Part shown: in pieces, positions 52,940 to 62,696 of the stretch
Layout: the number at the start of each line of letters is the position of its first letter
Position numbering within the stretch: the first letter of the stretch is position 1
DNA from: Synergistetes bacterium HGW-Synergistetes-1
GTDB lineage: Bacteria; Synergistota; Synergistia; Synergistales; Synergistaceae
DNA: 64,000 nucleotides
Assembly: GCA_002839185.1 (NCBI GenBank)
Contig: PGXO01000004.1
Location: forward strand, 1-64,000
Reading direction: 5' to 3'
Position numbers and translations under genes: made by a program
The notes under the pieces: generated by a model
What the model saw: only the letters and a program-made list of their open reading frames with translations
What the model was told of the DNA's origin: nothing
Database searches by the model: none

Positions 52940-55252
52940 ATGAGCGAAGAGAACAAGGCAGGTACTTTGAATGTGCGATCTGCCCACCTGTCCGGAATAA
53001 ACAGGAAAGATGATGGCGGATTGAGCGAAAAGGGCTGCAGATCCCTGATGGAAGGTTATTGGGGGCGTATACCTGAGGCTCAGCGTGTCTCGACCCTCAG
53101 GCTGGCATGGCAGGATCTCTGGTCAAAGATCTCAAAATATCTTTCAAAAGACGATATGACAAGTATAGGAGAGGCATTTGTATTCGCTGCCGAATCACAT
53201 GGAGGGCAGATGAGGTACAGCGGCGACCCGTATGTTGTACATACGGTCTCTGTTGCAGCCATTCTGGCCGGTATGGAAATAGACCGCGAAACTATTATAG
53301 CCTCACTTCTGCATGATGTTCTTGAAGATACACAGATAACAGCTGAGGATCTTTCAGAAAAATTTGGAGCAGGAGTCGTTACCCTGGTTGACGGAGTTAC
53401 CAAACTGGGGAAACTTCCATTTAAGACTTTTGAGGACTATCAGGCTGAGAACCTCAGGAAGATGTTCGTGGTCATGGCCAAGGATATCAGAGTCGTCCTC
53501 ATCAAGCTCGCAGACCGTCTTCACAACATGAGGACCATATCATCCCACAAAAGGGAAAAACAGTTGACCATAGCTCGTGAAACCCTTGAGATATACGCTC
53601 CCCTGGCACATCGTCTCGGTATATATCAGGTAAAAAGAGAGCTTGAAGACCTTTCTTTCCGTATGCTCGATCCCGAAATGTACTATGACATAAAGCGCAG
53701 AGTCAGGAAAAAGCTGCCCGAACGCGAAATGATAATAAAAGATGCTATGGACATCCTCTCTCAGAAAATCGAGGAAGACGGACTAGAAGCTTCAATAAAA
53801 GGCCGCCCCAAGCATTTTTACAGCATCTACGAAAAAATGAGAAGGAAAAACCTATCTTTGGATCAGCTCTACGATCTCCTGGCTCTCAGGGTGATAGTGA
53901 AAAATCTTGCTGACTGCTATCAGGTCCTTGGAATAGTACATACGATATGGAAGCCTATACCCGGGCAGTTTGATGACTATATTGCAAATCCCAAAAGCAA
54001 CCTCTATCAATCCCTGCACACTACGGTAGTAGGCCCTGCAGGAGAACCGCTTGAGGTCCAGATAAGGACCCGGGAAATGCATTCTCTTGCCGAATACGGA
54101 ATAGCTGCCCACTGGAACTATAAAGAGGGCGGGAAGAGGGTCAATCATCTTGACGAGGGCCTCACCTGGATACGAAAAGCCCTTGAAGTAGTGCCCGAAG
54201 GACAGGAAGATGAAGGAGTCAGCTCACAATTTATGGATAACCTGAAGACCGACGTCCTTTCTTCGGAGGTCTTTGTTTTCACACCTAAAGGTAATGTGAT
54301 CTCTGTTCCAAATGGATCGACACCCATAGATTTTGCATACGCCATTCATACAGAAATAGGACATAAGTGTGTCGGAGCAATGGTCAACGGCCGAATTGCC
54401 CCGATGGACCAGGAGCTGCAGAACGGAGATATAGTCCGCATACTGACATCGCCTCAGGGAAAACCCTCCAGGGACTGGCTAAAGATAGCAAGATCCACCC
54501 GCACAAGAAGCAAGATAAAGAGCTGGTTCCGTCAACAGGACAGGCAGGAGCGGGAAGAAAAGATAAACAGGGGCAGAGAGCTTCTTGAAAAAGAGGCCCT
54601 GAGAAGAAACCCGGGAACAGAAAATCCGCTTGAAGCGATCTCTCCTAAACTTAGCCATGTAGCAAGGGAAATGGGATATCTGAACACTGAAGAGCTGATA
54701 GTGTCGGTTGGGACCGGCAATCATACTGCAGCAAGCATCTTTGGAAGGATGGCATCGGATACGAAGCAGGCACCGGAACCGATACCGGCGCAGGCTCCTC
54801 CGCAAAGAAGCGAAGCTGACTCCGAAATAGTGGTAGAAGGAGCCTCGGGTGTGCTTGTATCCCTTGCCCAGTGCTGCCGTCCGGTCCCCGGAGATCAGAT
54901 AGTAGGCTGTGTCACACAGAGCAGGGGTATTACAGTACATCGCAAAGATTGTGCTAACATAGACAAGGCCGACCCGGGCAAGATGATAAATGTTTCCTGG
55001 GGGAGGCTGAAGGATCATCGATATACTGCGAGGATCAAAGTTGAGGGGGTCGACAAGCCTACTCTCTTCGGAGAAATAGTCCAGGCAATTACTGCGATGG
55101 ACGGGGTCCTTGTCGGAGTAAGGGCAAACGTTGTAAACAACTCACGGACAAGGGTAGCTGCCGATGTCCAGATAAAGGATATAGAACATCTTTACAGAAT
55201 AATAGCAAGGCTCAATACCATTTCCGGGGTCATTGAGATAACCAGGGGGTGA
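52940..55252 (+). CDS. rel: Bifunctional (p)ppGpp synthetase/hydrolase (Rel/SpoT)
   Basis: 770 aa. Controls the stringent response. HD hydrolase domain with His125-Asp126 in LLHDVLEDT, synthetase domain with GRPKHFYSIYEKM and PKSNLYQSLHTTV, TGS domain (VFVFTPKGNVISVPNGSTPIDFAYAIHTEIGH, seen as VFTPKGNVISVPNGSTPIDF), conserved-Cys region LAQCCRPVPGD and C-terminal ACT domain. HD residues are intact, so hydrolysis is expected. The N-terminal 40 residues are poorly conserved-looking. Followed by dtd after 6 bp, the classic rel-dtd pair. Confidence 0.95.
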   Translation: MSEENKAGTLNVRSAHLSGINRKDDGGLSEKGCRSLMEGYWGRIPEAQRVSTLRLAWQDLWSKISKYLSKDDMTSIGEAFVFAAESHGGQMRYSGDPYVVHTVSVAAILAGMEIDRETIIASLLHDVLEDTQITAEDLSEKFGAGVVTLVDGVTKLGKLPFKTFEDYQAENLRKMFVVMAKDIRVVLIKLADRLHNMRTISSHKREKQLTIARETLEIYAPLAHRLGIYQVKRELEDLSFRMLDPEMYYDIKRRVRKKLPEREMIIKDAMDILSQKIEEDGLEASIKGRPKHFYSIYEKMRRKNLSLDQLYDLLALRVIVKNLADCYQVLGIVHTIWKPIPGQFDDYIANPKSNLYQSLHTTVVGPAGEPLEVQIRTREMHSLAEYGIAAHWNYKEGGKRVNHLDEGLTWIRKALEVVPEGQEDEGVSSQFMDNLKTDVLSSEVFVFTPKGNVISVPNGSTPIDFAYAIHTEIGHKCVGAMVNGRIAPMDQELQNGDIVRILTSPQGKPSRDWLKIARSTRTRSKIKSWFRQQDRQEREEKINRGRELLEKEALRRNPGTENPLEAISPKLSHVAREMGYLNTEELIVSVGTGNHTAASIFGRMASDTKQAPEPIPAQAPPQRSEADSEIVVEGASGVLVSLAQCCRPVPGDQIVGCVTQSRGITVHRKDCANIDKADPGKMINVSWGRLKDHRYTARIKVEGVDKPTLFGEIVQAITAMDGVLVGVRANVVNNSRTRVAADVQIKDIEHLYRIIARLNTISGVIEITRG

Positions 55253-55258
55253 TGTACA

Positions 55259-55702
55259 ATGAAGGCACTTCTGCAGCGGGTCGATAAGGCCGGTGTCTCG
55301 GTGGAAGGAAAGCTCACAGGTGAGATAGGGAAAGGCCTTTGCGTTTTTCTTGGTGTAGTCCACGAAGATACAGAAAAGGATATTACATGGCTTGCAGATA
55401 AAATAGTTAATCTCAGAATATTTGAAGACGGATCAGGTAAAATGAACAGATCTGTCATAGACGAAAAGGGAGAGATACTTGTTGTTTCGCAGTTTACATT
55501 GTGCGGCGACTGCAAAAAAGGGCGAAGACCCTCATGGACAAATGCAGCTGAACCATCTTTTGCAAACAGCATGTATGAAAAATTCGTCAAAGAGATTGAA
55601 GTAAGGGGAGTCAGAACAGCAACGGGAGTTTTTCAGGCTTATATGAAGGTTGAAATATGCAATGACGGCCCCGTGACTCTTATGATAGACACCAGGGAGT
55701 GA
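55259..55702 (+). CDS. dtd: D-aminoacyl-tRNA deacylase
   Basis: 147 aa. Hydrolyses D-amino acids wrongly attached to tRNA. The SQFTL motif (residues 77-81, SQFTLCGD) and the Gly-cisPro motif in NDGPVTLMIDT are present. Length is normal. Sits directly between rel and the MBL hydrolase. Confidence 0.96.
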   Translation: MKALLQRVDKAGVSVEGKLTGEIGKGLCVFLGVVHEDTEKDITWLADKIVNLRIFEDGSGKMNRSVIDEKGEILVVSQFTLCGDCKKGRRPSWTNAAEPSFANSMYEKFVKEIEVRGVRTATGVFQAYMKVEICNDGPVTLMIDTRE

Positions 55703-55709
55703 GTAAAGC

Positions 55710-56339
55710 ATGAAGATCAAAAGATTTGCGCTTGGCGCACTGTGGACGAACTGTTATGTGATCAGCGATTCCGGCAGCGAAGGGATCGTCATTGATCCGG
55801 GAGGTCCTGCAGCAGAGGTCGAGGAGTACATACGGGACAATGATATCAGGCTGCACTGGATAATCCTCACGCACGGACACGGCGATCACATAGGAGGTGT
55901 CCCGGAACTGAGGAACCTCTCTGAAAACGGCATTGCAATACACACAGAGGATGCGGACTGTCTTTTAGATGCGAACAGAAACCTTTCTGCCTTCATGGGG
56001 ACCTCGGTAGAGCTTCCTTCTGCGGATAAAAAACTTAACGAAGGTGACACGCTCAAAGTCGGGAGTATGAACATAAACGTTATCCATACGCCCGGACACA
56101 CATTGGGAGGCATATGTCTCCATATCACTGAGGGCGATGAGGAAGTGCTGGTATCAGGAGACACTCTTTTTGCCCGCTCCATAGGAAGAAGCGATCTTCC
56201 GGGCGGAGATGAAGATGTTCTGGTCAGATCCCTGAAAAAATTGACTGACCTTCCGGATAAACTGAGGGTACTTCCCGGACATGGACCTGAGACAACGATA
56301 GGCGCTGAAAAAATTTACAACCCCTATTGGCCGAGATAG
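55710..56339 (+). CDS. Metallo-beta-lactamase-fold hydrolase (glyoxalase II-like)
   Basis: 209 aa. The zinc-binding motif THGHGDHIGG is at about residues 54-63 (His55, His57, Asp59, His60), followed by HTPGHTLGG and SGDTLFARSIGR, and the late histidine in LPGHGPET. This is the single-domain YcbL-like group, often annotated as hydroxyacylglutathione hydrolase family; thioester hydrolysis is likely but the natural substrate is unknown. 7 bp after dtd and 6 bp before radC. Confidence 0.9.
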   Translation: MKIKRFALGALWTNCYVISDSGSEGIVIDPGGPAAEVEEYIRDNDIRLHWIILTHGHGDHIGGVPELRNLSENGIAIHTEDADCLLDANRNLSAFMGTSVELPSADKKLNEGDTLKVGSMNINVIHTPGHTLGGICLHITEGDEEVLVSGDTLFARSIGRSDLPGGDEDVLVRSLKKLTDLPDKLRVLPGHGPETTIGAEKIYNPYWPR

Positions 56340-56345
56340 TCCGGT

Positions 56346-56996
56346 ATGAAGATAAAGGACCTTCCTGCAGAAGAGAGACCGCGAGAAAAACTTCTGACCC
56401 ATGGAGCTCATTCTCTTTCAGTTGTAGAATTGCTTGCTATACTTCTGAGGACAGGAAGAAGGGGAGAGGACGTCCTGGAGTTTTCGGCCTCTCTTCTGAA
56501 TGATTGGGGAGGTCTCGAAGGTCTTTGTCGTGCAGACACGCAGGAACTGATGGGAGAAAAGGGGCTCAACTCCGCCAAGGTGGCGACGCTTGCCGCTGTT
56601 ATAGAACTGGGAAGCCGGATAGCCGCCCTTGGAGTCAAGGATCGTGACCAATGGCAGGTCAGACTGGAAAAGATAGCGAAAGATACCCGTTTTTGCGACA
56701 GGGAGTTGATATATGCGTTATTCCTGGACGCAGGCGGAAAAGTTATTGAGGAAGAGAAGATCTCATACGGAGGGCAGAGCGGAGCCTATCTTGATATACC
56801 GGTCTTTTACAGAAAGGCCGTGCGTATGAACGCATACGGTGTTGTGCTTGTTCATAACCATCCGGATGGGAGTTGCTCGGCAAGCAGGGAAGATGTTGCG
56901 ATAACGGATCATGTTAAAAAAGGACTTGATTTTCTGGGTGTGGAGCTTCTGGGACACTATATTGCCGCAGGAGGACAGCTTACACAAGTTCAATGA
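56346..56996 (+). CDS. radC: RadC/JAB-domain protein
   Basis: 216 aa. N-terminal helix-hairpin-helix-like part (RPREKLLTHGAHSLSVVELLAILL) and C-terminal JAMM-type metal site His170, His172, Asp183 in VHNHPDGSCSASREDV. Once considered a repair protein, the family role is unresolved. It commonly precedes mreB, as here. Confidence 0.93.
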   Translation: MKIKDLPAEERPREKLLTHGAHSLSVVELLAILLRTGRRGEDVLEFSASLLNDWGGLEGLCRADTQELMGEKGLNSAKVATLAAVIELGSRIAALGVKDRDQWQVRLEKIAKDTRFCDRELIYALFLDAGGKVIEEEKISYGGQSGAYLDIPVFYRKAVRMNAYGVVLVHNHPDGSCSASREDVAITDHVKKGLDFLGVELLGHYIAAGGQLTQVQ

Positions 56997-57037
56997 TGCA
57001 TACTCAGCCCAAAAATGAGATAATATAAAGGTACATA

Positions 57038-58129
57038 TTGGTTTCGGGGAAATTTTTGAAAGCGGGTGGCAAGGTGTTTAAGTTCAGACCGAACTTGTTT
57101 AATTATGAAATTGGGATAGACATAGGTACAGTCAATACGGTCATTTTTTTGAAATCCAAAGGGATCGTAGTCAACGAACCGTCAGTTGTTGCGGTAAGGA
57201 ATCTGGACAGGAAAGGCCAGAAAGAGATAATAGCCTTCGGTACAGATGCAAAAAAAATGATCGGACGTACCCCCATAGGCATCAAAACTATAAGACCACT
57301 TGCTAACGGAGTTATAGCTGACTTCGAGATGACGGAGCACATGATAAGGCATTATATGAAGAACCTTACAGGGGCGGGTAATTTTTTCTCCTATCCCAAG
57401 GTCGCGGTGTGTGTGCCGGCATGTGTCACCGAAGTCGAAAAGAGGGCTGTTGTTGAAGTGACTCTTGCTGCAGGGGCGAAGGAAGCCATAGTTGTTGAAG
57501 AACCTCTTGCAGCCGCAGTGGGGATAGGTATAGCTATAAACGAGCCTCAGGGTAATGTTGTGGTCAACATGGGCGGCGGAACTTGCGAAGTGGCGGTCAT
57601 ATCACTTGGCGGGATAGTTGTGAACCATGCTGTGAGGGTCGCAGGGAATTCGCTGGATGAAGCGATAATATCCCTTATGCGGCAGAATTACACGCTTGCC
57701 ATAGGAGAGAGCACCGCGGAAGAGATAAAGATAGCGATAGGATCGGCTCTCCCTATGGAACAGGAACTGTCTATGAACGTCAAGGGAAGAGACCTGGTCG
57801 ACGGACTGCCTAAGGTGGTAAACCTCAGCTCCGTAGAAGTGCGCGAGGCACTTGAACCTGTCGTTGCCCAGATAGAGGACACGATACGCTCCGCGGTAGA
57901 GCAGACGCCGCCTGAGCTTGTGAGGGACATTGTGGACCAGGGTATAGTGCTTTCAGGAGGGACTGCCCTTTTAAGAGGACTCAGCCTGCGTTTTTCTGAT
58001 GCCCTCAATGTACCTGTCCATGTGGCAGAACAGCCGCTCTTTTCAGTGGCGCTCGGGCTCGGTAAAATTCTGGAGACTCCAAGGGAAAAGAGCAAAGTTT
58101 CAATAACGATAGACAGACAGGGCAGCTGA
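57038..58129 (+). CDS. mreB: Rod-shape actin homologue MreB
   Basis: 363 aa. Actin-like filament that guides cell-wall elongation. Phosphate 1 motif GIDIGTVNTVIFLKSKGIVV, EPLAAAVGIG, phosphate 2 motif GGGTCEVAVISLGG (Cys where Thr is usual) and adenosine motif VLSGGTALLRGL. The chosen TTG at 57038 gives about 15 more N-terminal residues than typical MreB; a downstream TTG or GTG is possible. The extra basic/hydrophobic residues may aid membrane binding. First gene of the shape cluster. Confidence 0.93.
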   Translation: MVSGKFLKAGGKVFKFRPNLFNYEIGIDIGTVNTVIFLKSKGIVVNEPSVVAVRNLDRKGQKEIIAFGTDAKKMIGRTPIGIKTIRPLANGVIADFEMTEHMIRHYMKNLTGAGNFFSYPKVAVCVPACVTEVEKRAVVEVTLAAGAKEAIVVEEPLAAAVGIGIAINEPQGNVVVNMGGGTCEVAVISLGGIVVNHAVRVAGNSLDEAIISLMRQNYTLAIGESTAEEIKIAIGSALPMEQELSMNVKGRDLVDGLPKVVNLSSVEVREALEPVVAQIEDTIRSAVEQTPPELVRDIVDQGIVLSGGTALLRGLSLRFSDALNVPVHVAEQPLFSVALGLGKILETPREKSKVSITIDRQGS

Positions 58130-58176
58130 CACATATTGTCCTGCCTTTTTAAGAAGATTTTGGAGGTGCTGTCGGA

Positions 58177-58962
58177 ATGAATATTCTGGACAGAGAGCTT
58201 AAACCATGGCTGCACGGAGCGATCTCCGTGCTGTTGGGTTTTTGTGTCCTCTGGATCATGATCGCATTCCCTGAATTGCACCGCACCTTCGTGGATGGCG
58301 CAAACAACATCCTTTATTATCCGGAAAAACCCGCCATAGAACTGAGAAACATAGTGAAATACAGCAGCAACTGGGTGCTTGAGAGATCCAGCCTTCAGGA
58401 AAGGGTCACAAAACTTGAGCTTGCAAACAGAGTAATGTCGGAGGAGCTTCAAAGAGCCGGCGTTAAAATCCCAGTTGCTAAAGAGGGCAATGTTACCGCA
58501 AAGATAACGCTTCGCTACCCTGATGACTGGTGGCAGGAATTCAGGATCGATAAAGGAAGCAGGGACGGAATAAAGGAAGGCGCTGCTGTAACATCCGAAG
58601 GTTTTCTGATCGGTCGTGTAATAAGGGTTGATCAGAACTACTCGTGGGTGCAGATGATAACATCCTCCTCCTTTCTTATAGCTGCTGCCGTGGACGAGAC
58701 ACGTGATCTGGGGGTCATAAACGGTGATGACAGGGGAAATCTTACGCTTCTCTATGTTCCAGAGGAGAGACACCTTAAAAACGGGATGGGAGTATCAACA
58801 TCGCTTATGGGCAGGCATGTTCCCCCGGGTATCCCCATAGGACGCGTAATTGGTGCCAAAGAGAGCAAAGATGGTTTCTTGCCGATCAGTATCCAGGCTG
58901 GAGCTCACCTGACGCAGCTTTACAGCGTTGAAATCTATTTGGGCGGAGACAGCAAAGAATGA
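58177..58962 (+). CDS. mreC: Rod-shape-determining protein MreC
   Basis: 261 aa. One N-terminal membrane segment (AISVLLGFCVLWIMIAF), a coiled-coil-like stretch (LERSSLQERVTKLELANRVM) and the periplasmic beta-rich domain with VTSEGFLIGRVIRVDQNYSW and the typical IPIGRVIGAKES. Anchors the elongation complex to PBP2. Overlaps mreD by 4 bp. Confidence 0.93.
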   Translation: MNILDRELKPWLHGAISVLLGFCVLWIMIAFPELHRTFVDGANNILYYPEKPAIELRNIVKYSSNWVLERSSLQERVTKLELANRVMSEELQRAGVKIPVAKEGNVTAKITLRYPDDWWQEFRIDKGSRDGIKEGAAVTSEGFLIGRVIRVDQNYSWVQMITSSSFLIAAAVDETRDLGVINGDDRGNLTLLYVPEERHLKNGMGVSTSLMGRHVPPGIPIGRVIGAKESKDGFLPISIQAGAHLTQLYSVEIYLGGDSKE

Positions 58963-59426
58963 TTTATCTGATCGCAGTCTGGTTATTACAGGATTTTGTC
59001 CAGGTATTTTTAATGGGCTTTTTTATTGTCCCCAATATTTTTTTGATGATGCTGCTGTTGCTGTCCCTTTTGCCTGCGACCAGGAAAGAGAAACAGATAA
59101 TTCTGATCTGGGCCGCTTTCGCAGGGGGGCTGTTATGGGATTTCAGGTGGACTAACCTTCCGGGACTGACAGCGGCTCTGAATGCAGGACTAGTCTCTGC
59201 CTCATGTTTTCTCTGGTATAAAATTCCGGCACAGGGCAGAACAGTTGTCTTTTTTACATTTATACTCATTGCTTCGATCCTTTTTTCCGGATTTGCACAT
59301 TTTGCATTATGGACGGTCCCAAGCCAGGTAGCCTTAAGACAGTTTTTTGTGCAGCAGCTTTTGGGTGTGCCTCTTGTGATCGTATTTTCCCTGATATATT
59401 GGAAGGTCTCAGACAGGAATGTCTAG
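58959..59426 (+). CDS. mreD: Rod-shape-determining protein MreD
   Basis: 155 aa, almost wholly hydrophobic with about five membrane segments; includes FAGGLLWDFRWTNLPGLTA, resembling the conserved MreD GLxxD segment. Low sequence conservation is usual; identity follows from position between mreC (4-bp overlap) and the PBP2 gene (8-bp overlap). Confidence 0.88.
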   Translation: MIYLIAVWLLQDFVQVFLMGFFIVPNIFLMMLLLLSLLPATRKEKQIILIWAAFAGGLLWDFRWTNLPGLTAALNAGLVSASCFLWYKIPAQGRTVVFFTFILIASILFSGFAHFALWTVPSQVALRQFFVQQLLGVPLVIVFSLIYWKVSDRNV

Positions 59427-61191
59427 CAGACAGGCCCGGTTCGACATAGACAGAAGGATAAGGTTCCTTCAGTTTATGGTGTTGTTCACAGTTGCGGTGC
59501 TGCTCATGAGCCTATTTTTCTTCCAGGTAATCAAGGCAAACGAGTATGTAAGGCTGGCATCGCAGAATAGACTGAGAATTATAAGAATGTCGCCGCCAAG
59601 AGGCACGATCACAGATTCCAAAGGAGCGCCCCTTGCTGTTAATGTTAGGACTTTCAGCGTTAACGGATACCCTGTAGATCTTCAGCGGGAAGGCAACATA
59701 AAGCTGGTTTCGTCGATCCTTATGAGAAATGGGATCCCGATCAACGAAGAAGAACTGAAAATACTGATAGAAAAGCAGTATTCTGCACCTTACCGTGCGA
59801 TAACAGTTGCATCGAACCTTACATTTGCTCAGGCAGCGGAGCTGATCACAGACAAAAATTTCAGTGAGGCGCTCTTTCTTACACCTGTTTGGAAGAGGAC
59901 GTATCCGGCAGGAAATTTTACCGCACACGTGGTCGGTTATGTCTCAGAGATAACCAAAGATGAGCTGGAAACAAGAAAGGACAGCTCATACCGCGGTGGC
60001 GACATGATAGGCAAGAACGGGATCGAGGCTTGGTATGATGAAGATCTTCAGGGTCTGCCCGGTGAAGAGGTAATAGAAGTAGACGCAAAGGGAAGAAAGC
60101 TCAGGGATATATCTTACAGCCCTCCGCAAAGGGGCAGTGATGCAGTCCTGACGATAGACCTTGCTGCGCAGCGCTATGCTGCGGAACTGATAGGAAAATT
60201 CAGGGGGGCTGTCGTTGCAATGGATGTCAACGATGGTTCTGTAAAATGTCTTTATTCGTCCCCAAGCTATGATCCCAACCCCTTCACTTGGGGCATCTCA
60301 AACAAGGAATGGGCGGCCCTGACAGACCACAAAGAAAGACCGATGATGAACAGGGCGATATCAGGCGGGTATCCACCGGCATCAACGTTTAAGATCGTCA
60401 CGGCTTCTTCCGTGCTTGAAAATAAAGTGGTTAATACAAAGACAATTGTAAGATGTCCTGGATACTTTGAACTTGGAGACAGAAGATTCCGATGTTGGAA
60501 AAGAGAAGGACATGGTCCTGAGACTGTAGTAACGGCCCTCAGGGATTCCTGCGATGTATATTTTTATCAGACAGCTACCTGGCTGGGGATAGACAGACTG
60601 ATCAAAACTGCCGGAAAGTATGGTGTCGGAGAAAAGACAGGAATAGACCTTTTGGGAGAAATTTCAGGAACTATTGCAGGACCGGAGTGGAAAAAAGAAA
60701 GGGTAAAGGAAAACTGGTACGGGGGAGATACTGTCAATTATTCAATAGGACAGGGCTACGTCCTTATGACGCCTGTCCAGCTCCTTAGAGCCTACGCCGC
60801 TATAGCCAACGGGGGTAAACTAGTTAAGCCACGAATAAATTCTAAAGCGATACCTGAGTACACTAAGCTTGAAGTAGCTCCGGAGATCATAAAGATAATG
60901 CAGGAAGGCCTGCGTGAAGTTGCAAGCACAGGCACCGGAAGGCGCGCAAGTTCTTTTGGAGTTCAGATCGCAGGAAAGACCGGCACGGCTCAGAACGCCC
61001 ATGGTGAAGACCACGCGTGGTTTGCAGGATATGCTCCGGCAAACGCGCCGCGCTACGCAGTGGTTGTCATCGCGGAAGCGGGAAAGGGCGGAGGAGCGGT
61101 CGCAGGGCCAATAGTTGGAAAAATGCTCAACTTGCTTATAAATGGGAATAAGTACGCCGAACCGGCCCCGGTCAAGCCTAAAACAGAATAG
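59419..61191 (+). CDS. mrdA: Penicillin-binding protein 2 (elongation transpeptidase)
   Basis: 590 aa class B PBP. One N-terminal membrane anchor, then the pedestal motif RGTITDSKGAPLAVN, and the transpeptidase domain with Ser322-x-x-Lys325 (YPPASTFKI), SCD in RDSCDVYFY, and KTG in IAGKTGTAQN. Crosslinks new wall with RodA. Start overlaps mreD by 8 bp. Length is normal (about 600). Confidence 0.95.
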   Translation: MSSRQARFDIDRRIRFLQFMVLFTVAVLLMSLFFFQVIKANEYVRLASQNRLRIIRMSPPRGTITDSKGAPLAVNVRTFSVNGYPVDLQREGNIKLVSSILMRNGIPINEEELKILIEKQYSAPYRAITVASNLTFAQAAELITDKNFSEALFLTPVWKRTYPAGNFTAHVVGYVSEITKDELETRKDSSYRGGDMIGKNGIEAWYDEDLQGLPGEEVIEVDAKGRKLRDISYSPPQRGSDAVLTIDLAAQRYAAELIGKFRGAVVAMDVNDGSVKCLYSSPSYDPNPFTWGISNKEWAALTDHKERPMMNRAISGGYPPASTFKIVTASSVLENKVVNTKTIVRCPGYFELGDRRFRCWKREGHGPETVVTALRDSCDVYFYQTATWLGIDRLIKTAGKYGVGEKTGIDLLGEISGTIAGPEWKKERVKENWYGGDTVNYSIGQGYVLMTPVQLLRAYAAIANGGKLVKPRINSKAIPEYTKLEVAPEIIKIMQEGLREVASTGTGRRASSFGVQIAGKTGTAQNAHGEDHAWFAGYAPANAPRYAVVVIAEAGKGGGAVAGPIVGKMLNLLINGNKYAEPAPVKPKTE

Positions 61192-61205
61192 GGGTGAATT
61201 TGAGA

Positions 61206-61874
61206 ATGATGATCCATCTCAAGGGTATACAGACAGGAATTTTACGATGCGTAGTTCCTGAGGAACTTAGCGAAAAAAAGATACTTGAAGAGTTTGAGGA
61301 ACTTACTGTCAACGGGAAAACCCTGCTGGAGGGAAGCAGCATCATAATGGATCTGCAGGGCAGAAGCTTTGGAGCTGCCCTTGTTGCCAAGATATGGAAA
61401 TATTTTATCGAACCGACCGGCTGCTCTGTTATCAGCTGGGCCGTTACCGATCCGGAGACAGCCCTGGCACTGGAACGACTGGGTATGGCTGTCGGAGATT
61501 TTGATAATAAATCAAGACAGGAAAGACCTTCAAGCCGCAAAGGAGCCGGGACGCTCCTCTATTCTGGAACACTGCGCGGGGGACAGAAGATAATACATGA
61601 GGGAGATGTTATAGTGACAGGCCACGTCAATGTCGGGTCAGAGATTTCTGCCGTGGGACACATAGTTGTATTTGGAAGACTTAAAGGCCTGGCTCACGCG
61701 GGTTTTAAAGGAGACGAAACGGCTTCGGTCTCTGCAAGATCATTCGAATCTGGGCAGGTCAGGATCGGCCGCAAGGTAGGACTAATTGATAAAAGTTCTG
61801 ATATATGGGGTAAAGCTGTTGTAATAACCGTTAACGAGGATGAAGTGCTGCTCACAGAGTGGCCTGCGATATAG
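61206..61874 (+). CDS. minC: Septum-site-determining protein MinC
   Basis: 222 aa. Inhibits FtsZ assembly away from mid-cell. The C-terminal beta-helix is clear: GGQKIIHEGDVIVTGHVNVG and GHIVVFGRLKGLAHAG. The ATG at 61206 has AGGGGTGA 8-9 bases before; an in-frame GTG at 61194 would overlap that site. Followed 12 bp later by minD. Confidence 0.93.
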   Translation: MMIHLKGIQTGILRCVVPEELSEKKILEEFEELTVNGKTLLEGSSIIMDLQGRSFGAALVAKIWKYFIEPTGCSVISWAVTDPETALALERLGMAVGDFDNKSRQERPSSRKGAGTLLYSGTLRGGQKIIHEGDVIVTGHVNVGSEISAVGHIVVFGRLKGLAHAGFKGDETASVSARSFESGQVRIGRKVGLIDKSSDIWGKAVVITVNEDEVLLTEWPAI

Positions 61875-61886
61875 GAGGATGAAAGT

Positions 61887-62684
61887 ATGGACTGCAGGAT
61901 AATAGTTATTACATCGGGCAAAGGCGGTGTAGGGAAAACAACAACTACCGCCAACCTCGCTGTCGCACTGGCAAGCGAGGGTCATAAAGTTGTTGCGGTA
62001 GACGGAGATGTGGGGCTCAGGAACCTTGATGTGATAATGGGTCTTGAAAACAGGATAGTATATACATTGGTGGACGTTATCGAGGGTACCTGCCGGCTCA
62101 ACCAGGCACTGATAAGAGACAAGAGGATAAACAATCTCTATATGATCCCAACGGCACAGTCAAGGACCAAGGATGCAGTTACATCAGAGCAGATGCTGGA
62201 TATCTGCAGACAGCTCAGAAGTGAATTTGATTATGTCCTTATAGACAGCCCTGCAGGTATAGAGGCCGGGTTCAGAAATGCCTCGGCAGGCGCTGACGAA
62301 GCTCTGGTAGTGACTACCCCTGAAGTTTCGGCAGTGAGGGATGCTGACAGGATAATAGGATTGCTCGAATCTATGGAAAAAGCTCCTATCAGCCTTATTA
62401 TTAACAGGATCAAGCCTGAGATGGTAAAACGTGGCGATATGCTTGCCGTCCAGGATGTTTTAGATATCCTTGCTGTCGACCTGATAGGTACTATACCTGA
62501 TGACGAAAGCGTTGTTACTTCATCCAACAAAGGGGAACCGCTGACATTTTCAAATGGATCAGCAGCCTCTCAGGCTTTTTTGAACATAGCAAAGAGGATC
62601 TGCGGCAACGAAGTTCCTTTTATGGACCTCTCCGGAAATCAGAAGGGATTTTTCTCTTCCCTTCGTAGGTTTTTTGGAAAGTAG
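61887..62684 (+). CDS. minD: Septum-site-determining ATPase MinD
   Basis: 265 aa. Deviant Walker A GKGGVGKTT at residues 11-19, VDGDVGLRNLDVIMGLE, Walker B YVLIDSPAGIE, and a C-terminal amphipathic membrane-targeting helix (GFFSSLRRFFGK). Recruits MinC and is stimulated by MinE. Part of contiguous minC-minD-minE. Confidence 0.97.
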   Translation: MDCRIIVITSGKGGVGKTTTTANLAVALASEGHKVVAVDGDVGLRNLDVIMGLENRIVYTLVDVIEGTCRLNQALIRDKRINNLYMIPTAQSRTKDAVTSEQMLDICRQLRSEFDYVLIDSPAGIEAGFRNASAGADEALVVTTPEVSAVRDADRIIGLLESMEKAPISLIINRIKPEMVKRGDMLAVQDVLDILAVDLIGTIPDDESVVTSSNKGEPLTFSNGSAASQAFLNIAKRICGNEVPFMDLSGNQKGFFSSLRRFFGK

Positions 62685-62696
62685 GTGGCAAATATA

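Noticed and set aside
57688-58773. 361-aa minus-strand frame across mreB-mreC
   Set aside because: Antisense to two well-identified genes and spanning their junction; composition is not protein-like.
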